From NCBI GenBank assembly GCA_002427325.1, contig DIQS01000022.1, positions 1 through 15,232 of the forward strand: DNA of 15,232 nt. Reading direction: 5' to 3'. The notes below the pieces were generated by a model, which saw only the letters and a list, made by a program, of their open reading frames with translations, had not been told where the DNA came from and searched no databases. This stretch comes from Cloacimonetes bacterium UBA5456. GTDB lineage: Bacteria; Cloacimonadota; Cloacimonadia; Cloacimonadales; Cloacimonadaceae. This document shows positions 14,536-15,232 of the stretch, piece after piece (positions within the stretch are counted from its first letter, which is position 1; every line of letters begins with the position of its first letter). The position numbers and the translations under genes are program-made.

Positions 14536-14808
14536 TTAGAATATAATCAGATAGACGATCACCAGCAAGAGGAAGCCGAAAAAGCCCAAGAGACCGGCTG
14601 TGTCCGACTTTCTCAGTGCAGATCCGCGCCAATAGATATATAAGAAAAGCCCTAAGGGCGGCACAAGAAAGGAGAACATTGCCAGTAAGAGGCTGAGCGG
14701 CTCGGCGGTTTTCTTATAGGACTCAACGTGAGCTAAGATGGCTTCGCCGCAATAGATGCAGACAGCCGTCGGGCAATCGATTTCGTTTCCGCAGTTTGAG
14801 CAATACAT
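14536..14808 (-). CDS. Small zinc-ribbon membrane protein
   Basis: A 90-residue protein. Cys3, Cys6, Cys17 and Cys20 form two CxxC knuckles (YCSNCGNEI and CIYCGEA) of a zinc ribbon. A short linker leads to two hydrophobic segments at about 37-59 and 71-90, separated by a basic turn (RGSALRKSD). It is therefore a membrane protein with a cytoplasmic or membrane-proximal zinc ribbon. Similar small proteins are common and mostly uncharacterised; no function can be assigned. The start is supported by AAGGAG 6 nt upstream. It converges on the sugar operon with a single base between the two stops, so transcripts from both sides must run into each other. Confidence 0.85.
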   Translation of the reverse strand: MYCSNCGNEIDCPTAVCIYCGEAILAHVESYKKTAEPLSLLLAMFSFLVPPLGLFLYIYWRGSALRKSDTAGLLGFFGFLLLVIVYLIIF

Positions 14809-15232
14809 CGGTAACTCCTTTGTTTGATTGTGGCGTAAGATTTTCTGTGATGCAAATAAGACCTTGCTGTGATCTGCTTGGGTCTCGGGTATGTTTTACG
14901 ATAGTTTTGCTATGGTCTTGGTTTGCCTTGCGATAGTTTTGCTCTTTTGCGACAGCTTCTGTGGTGCCGCACATCATTTCGAAGTTGATTAATTATCCTG
15001 AGCCATGTTTAGTTCTATAAAGATAATATATACTGATGGCACACTTTGCGCAAATTAATATTTATTGGGAGCTCAGAGATGGGACCTATCACTCTTGGGA
15101 GAAATACATCTTATTGCCCTTGAAACCGTAAAAATCGGCTCATTTTTAATTTTAGTGGGCAAGCCACTTTAAGTCGAATGCATTAAGATGTAATACGTTA
15201 AACCAAAACACAAAAACTTTTGTAGCTTCAGT
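14809..15232. other. Intergenic region at right edge
   Basis: About 424 bp without a supported gene. A 13-bp direct repeat lies at 14899 and 14931. A small dyad AGTGG/CCACT is at 15154-15168 without a T-run. The rest is AT-rich; no ribosome site with a following frame is seen on either strand. Confidence 0.6.
14899..14943. repeat. 13-bp direct repeat
   Basis: CGATAGTTTTGCT occurs at 14899-14911 and 14931-14943, starts 32 bp (about three helical turns) apart, upstream of the zinc-ribbon gene. It may be a regulator site or a local duplication. Confidence 0.7.

Noticed and set aside
15154..15168. AGTGG/CCACT hairpin near the right edge as a terminator
   Set aside because: Only 5 bp of stem, only three T after it, and no gene ending nearby.
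1..15232. CRISPR array, tRNA, rRNA or insertion sequence
   Set aside because: No regularly spaced long repeats, cloverleaf-like sequence, rRNA signature or transposase-like frame was seen.

Overview
The window looks like a piece of a Gram-negative bacterial chromosome of moderate GC. The genes carry canonical Shine-Dalgarno sites, N-terminal secretion signals and an outer-membrane-type beta-barrel protein. The long, closely packed sugar operon, with a binding protein fused to a permease, makes me think of Cloacimonadota (WWE1) or a similar candidate phylum. That assignment is inferred from memory of gene architecture and was not tested.

Left flank (1-3106). A DNA adenine methyltransferase runs off the left edge on the minus strand. 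Upstream of it, on the same strand, is a small protein that resembles the accessory domain of restriction/helicase proteins. A gene-poor stretch follows, with an 11-bp tandem repeat and a G-poor, C-rich tract. Next comes a plus-strand secreted beta-barrel protein with a good promoter. A minus-strand gene then encodes a 202-residue protein that looks like a stand-alone copy of a module usually seen at the end of large AAA/cyclase-type regulators; it has a recognisable promoter and an intrinsic terminator.

Central operon (3740-14534). Six plus-strand genes are packed with overlaps or gaps of at most about 10 nt. They encode a solute-binding protein fused to a MalF-like permease, a MalG-like permease with a huge extracytoplasmic insertion of five degenerate repeats, a GH38 alpha-mannosidase, a GH20 beta-N-acetylhexosaminidase, a GH130 mannoside phosphorylase or hydrolase, and a secreted CBM9-like protein. 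The three glycosidases have no signal peptide, so they should act in the cytoplasm on imported oligosaccharides. Alpha-mannosidase, hexosaminidase and GH130 together match the linkages of the N-glycan core (alpha-Man, Man-beta-1,4-GlcNAc, GlcNAc). I infer an uptake and degradation pathway for mannose/GlcNAc oligosaccharides. No ABC ATPase gene is present, so a shared ATPase encoded elsewhere must power the transporter.

Right flank (14535-15232). A small minus-strand zinc-ribbon membrane protein converges on the operon end with a single base between the two stop codons. About 420 bp of apparently non-coding DNA follows, with one 13-bp direct repeat.

The most noteworthy point is the transporter. 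Both permease subunits are enlarged on the outside of the membrane, one by a covalently attached binding protein and the other by about 375 residues of repeats. The repeats resemble a segment I associate with GH42-type glycosidases.
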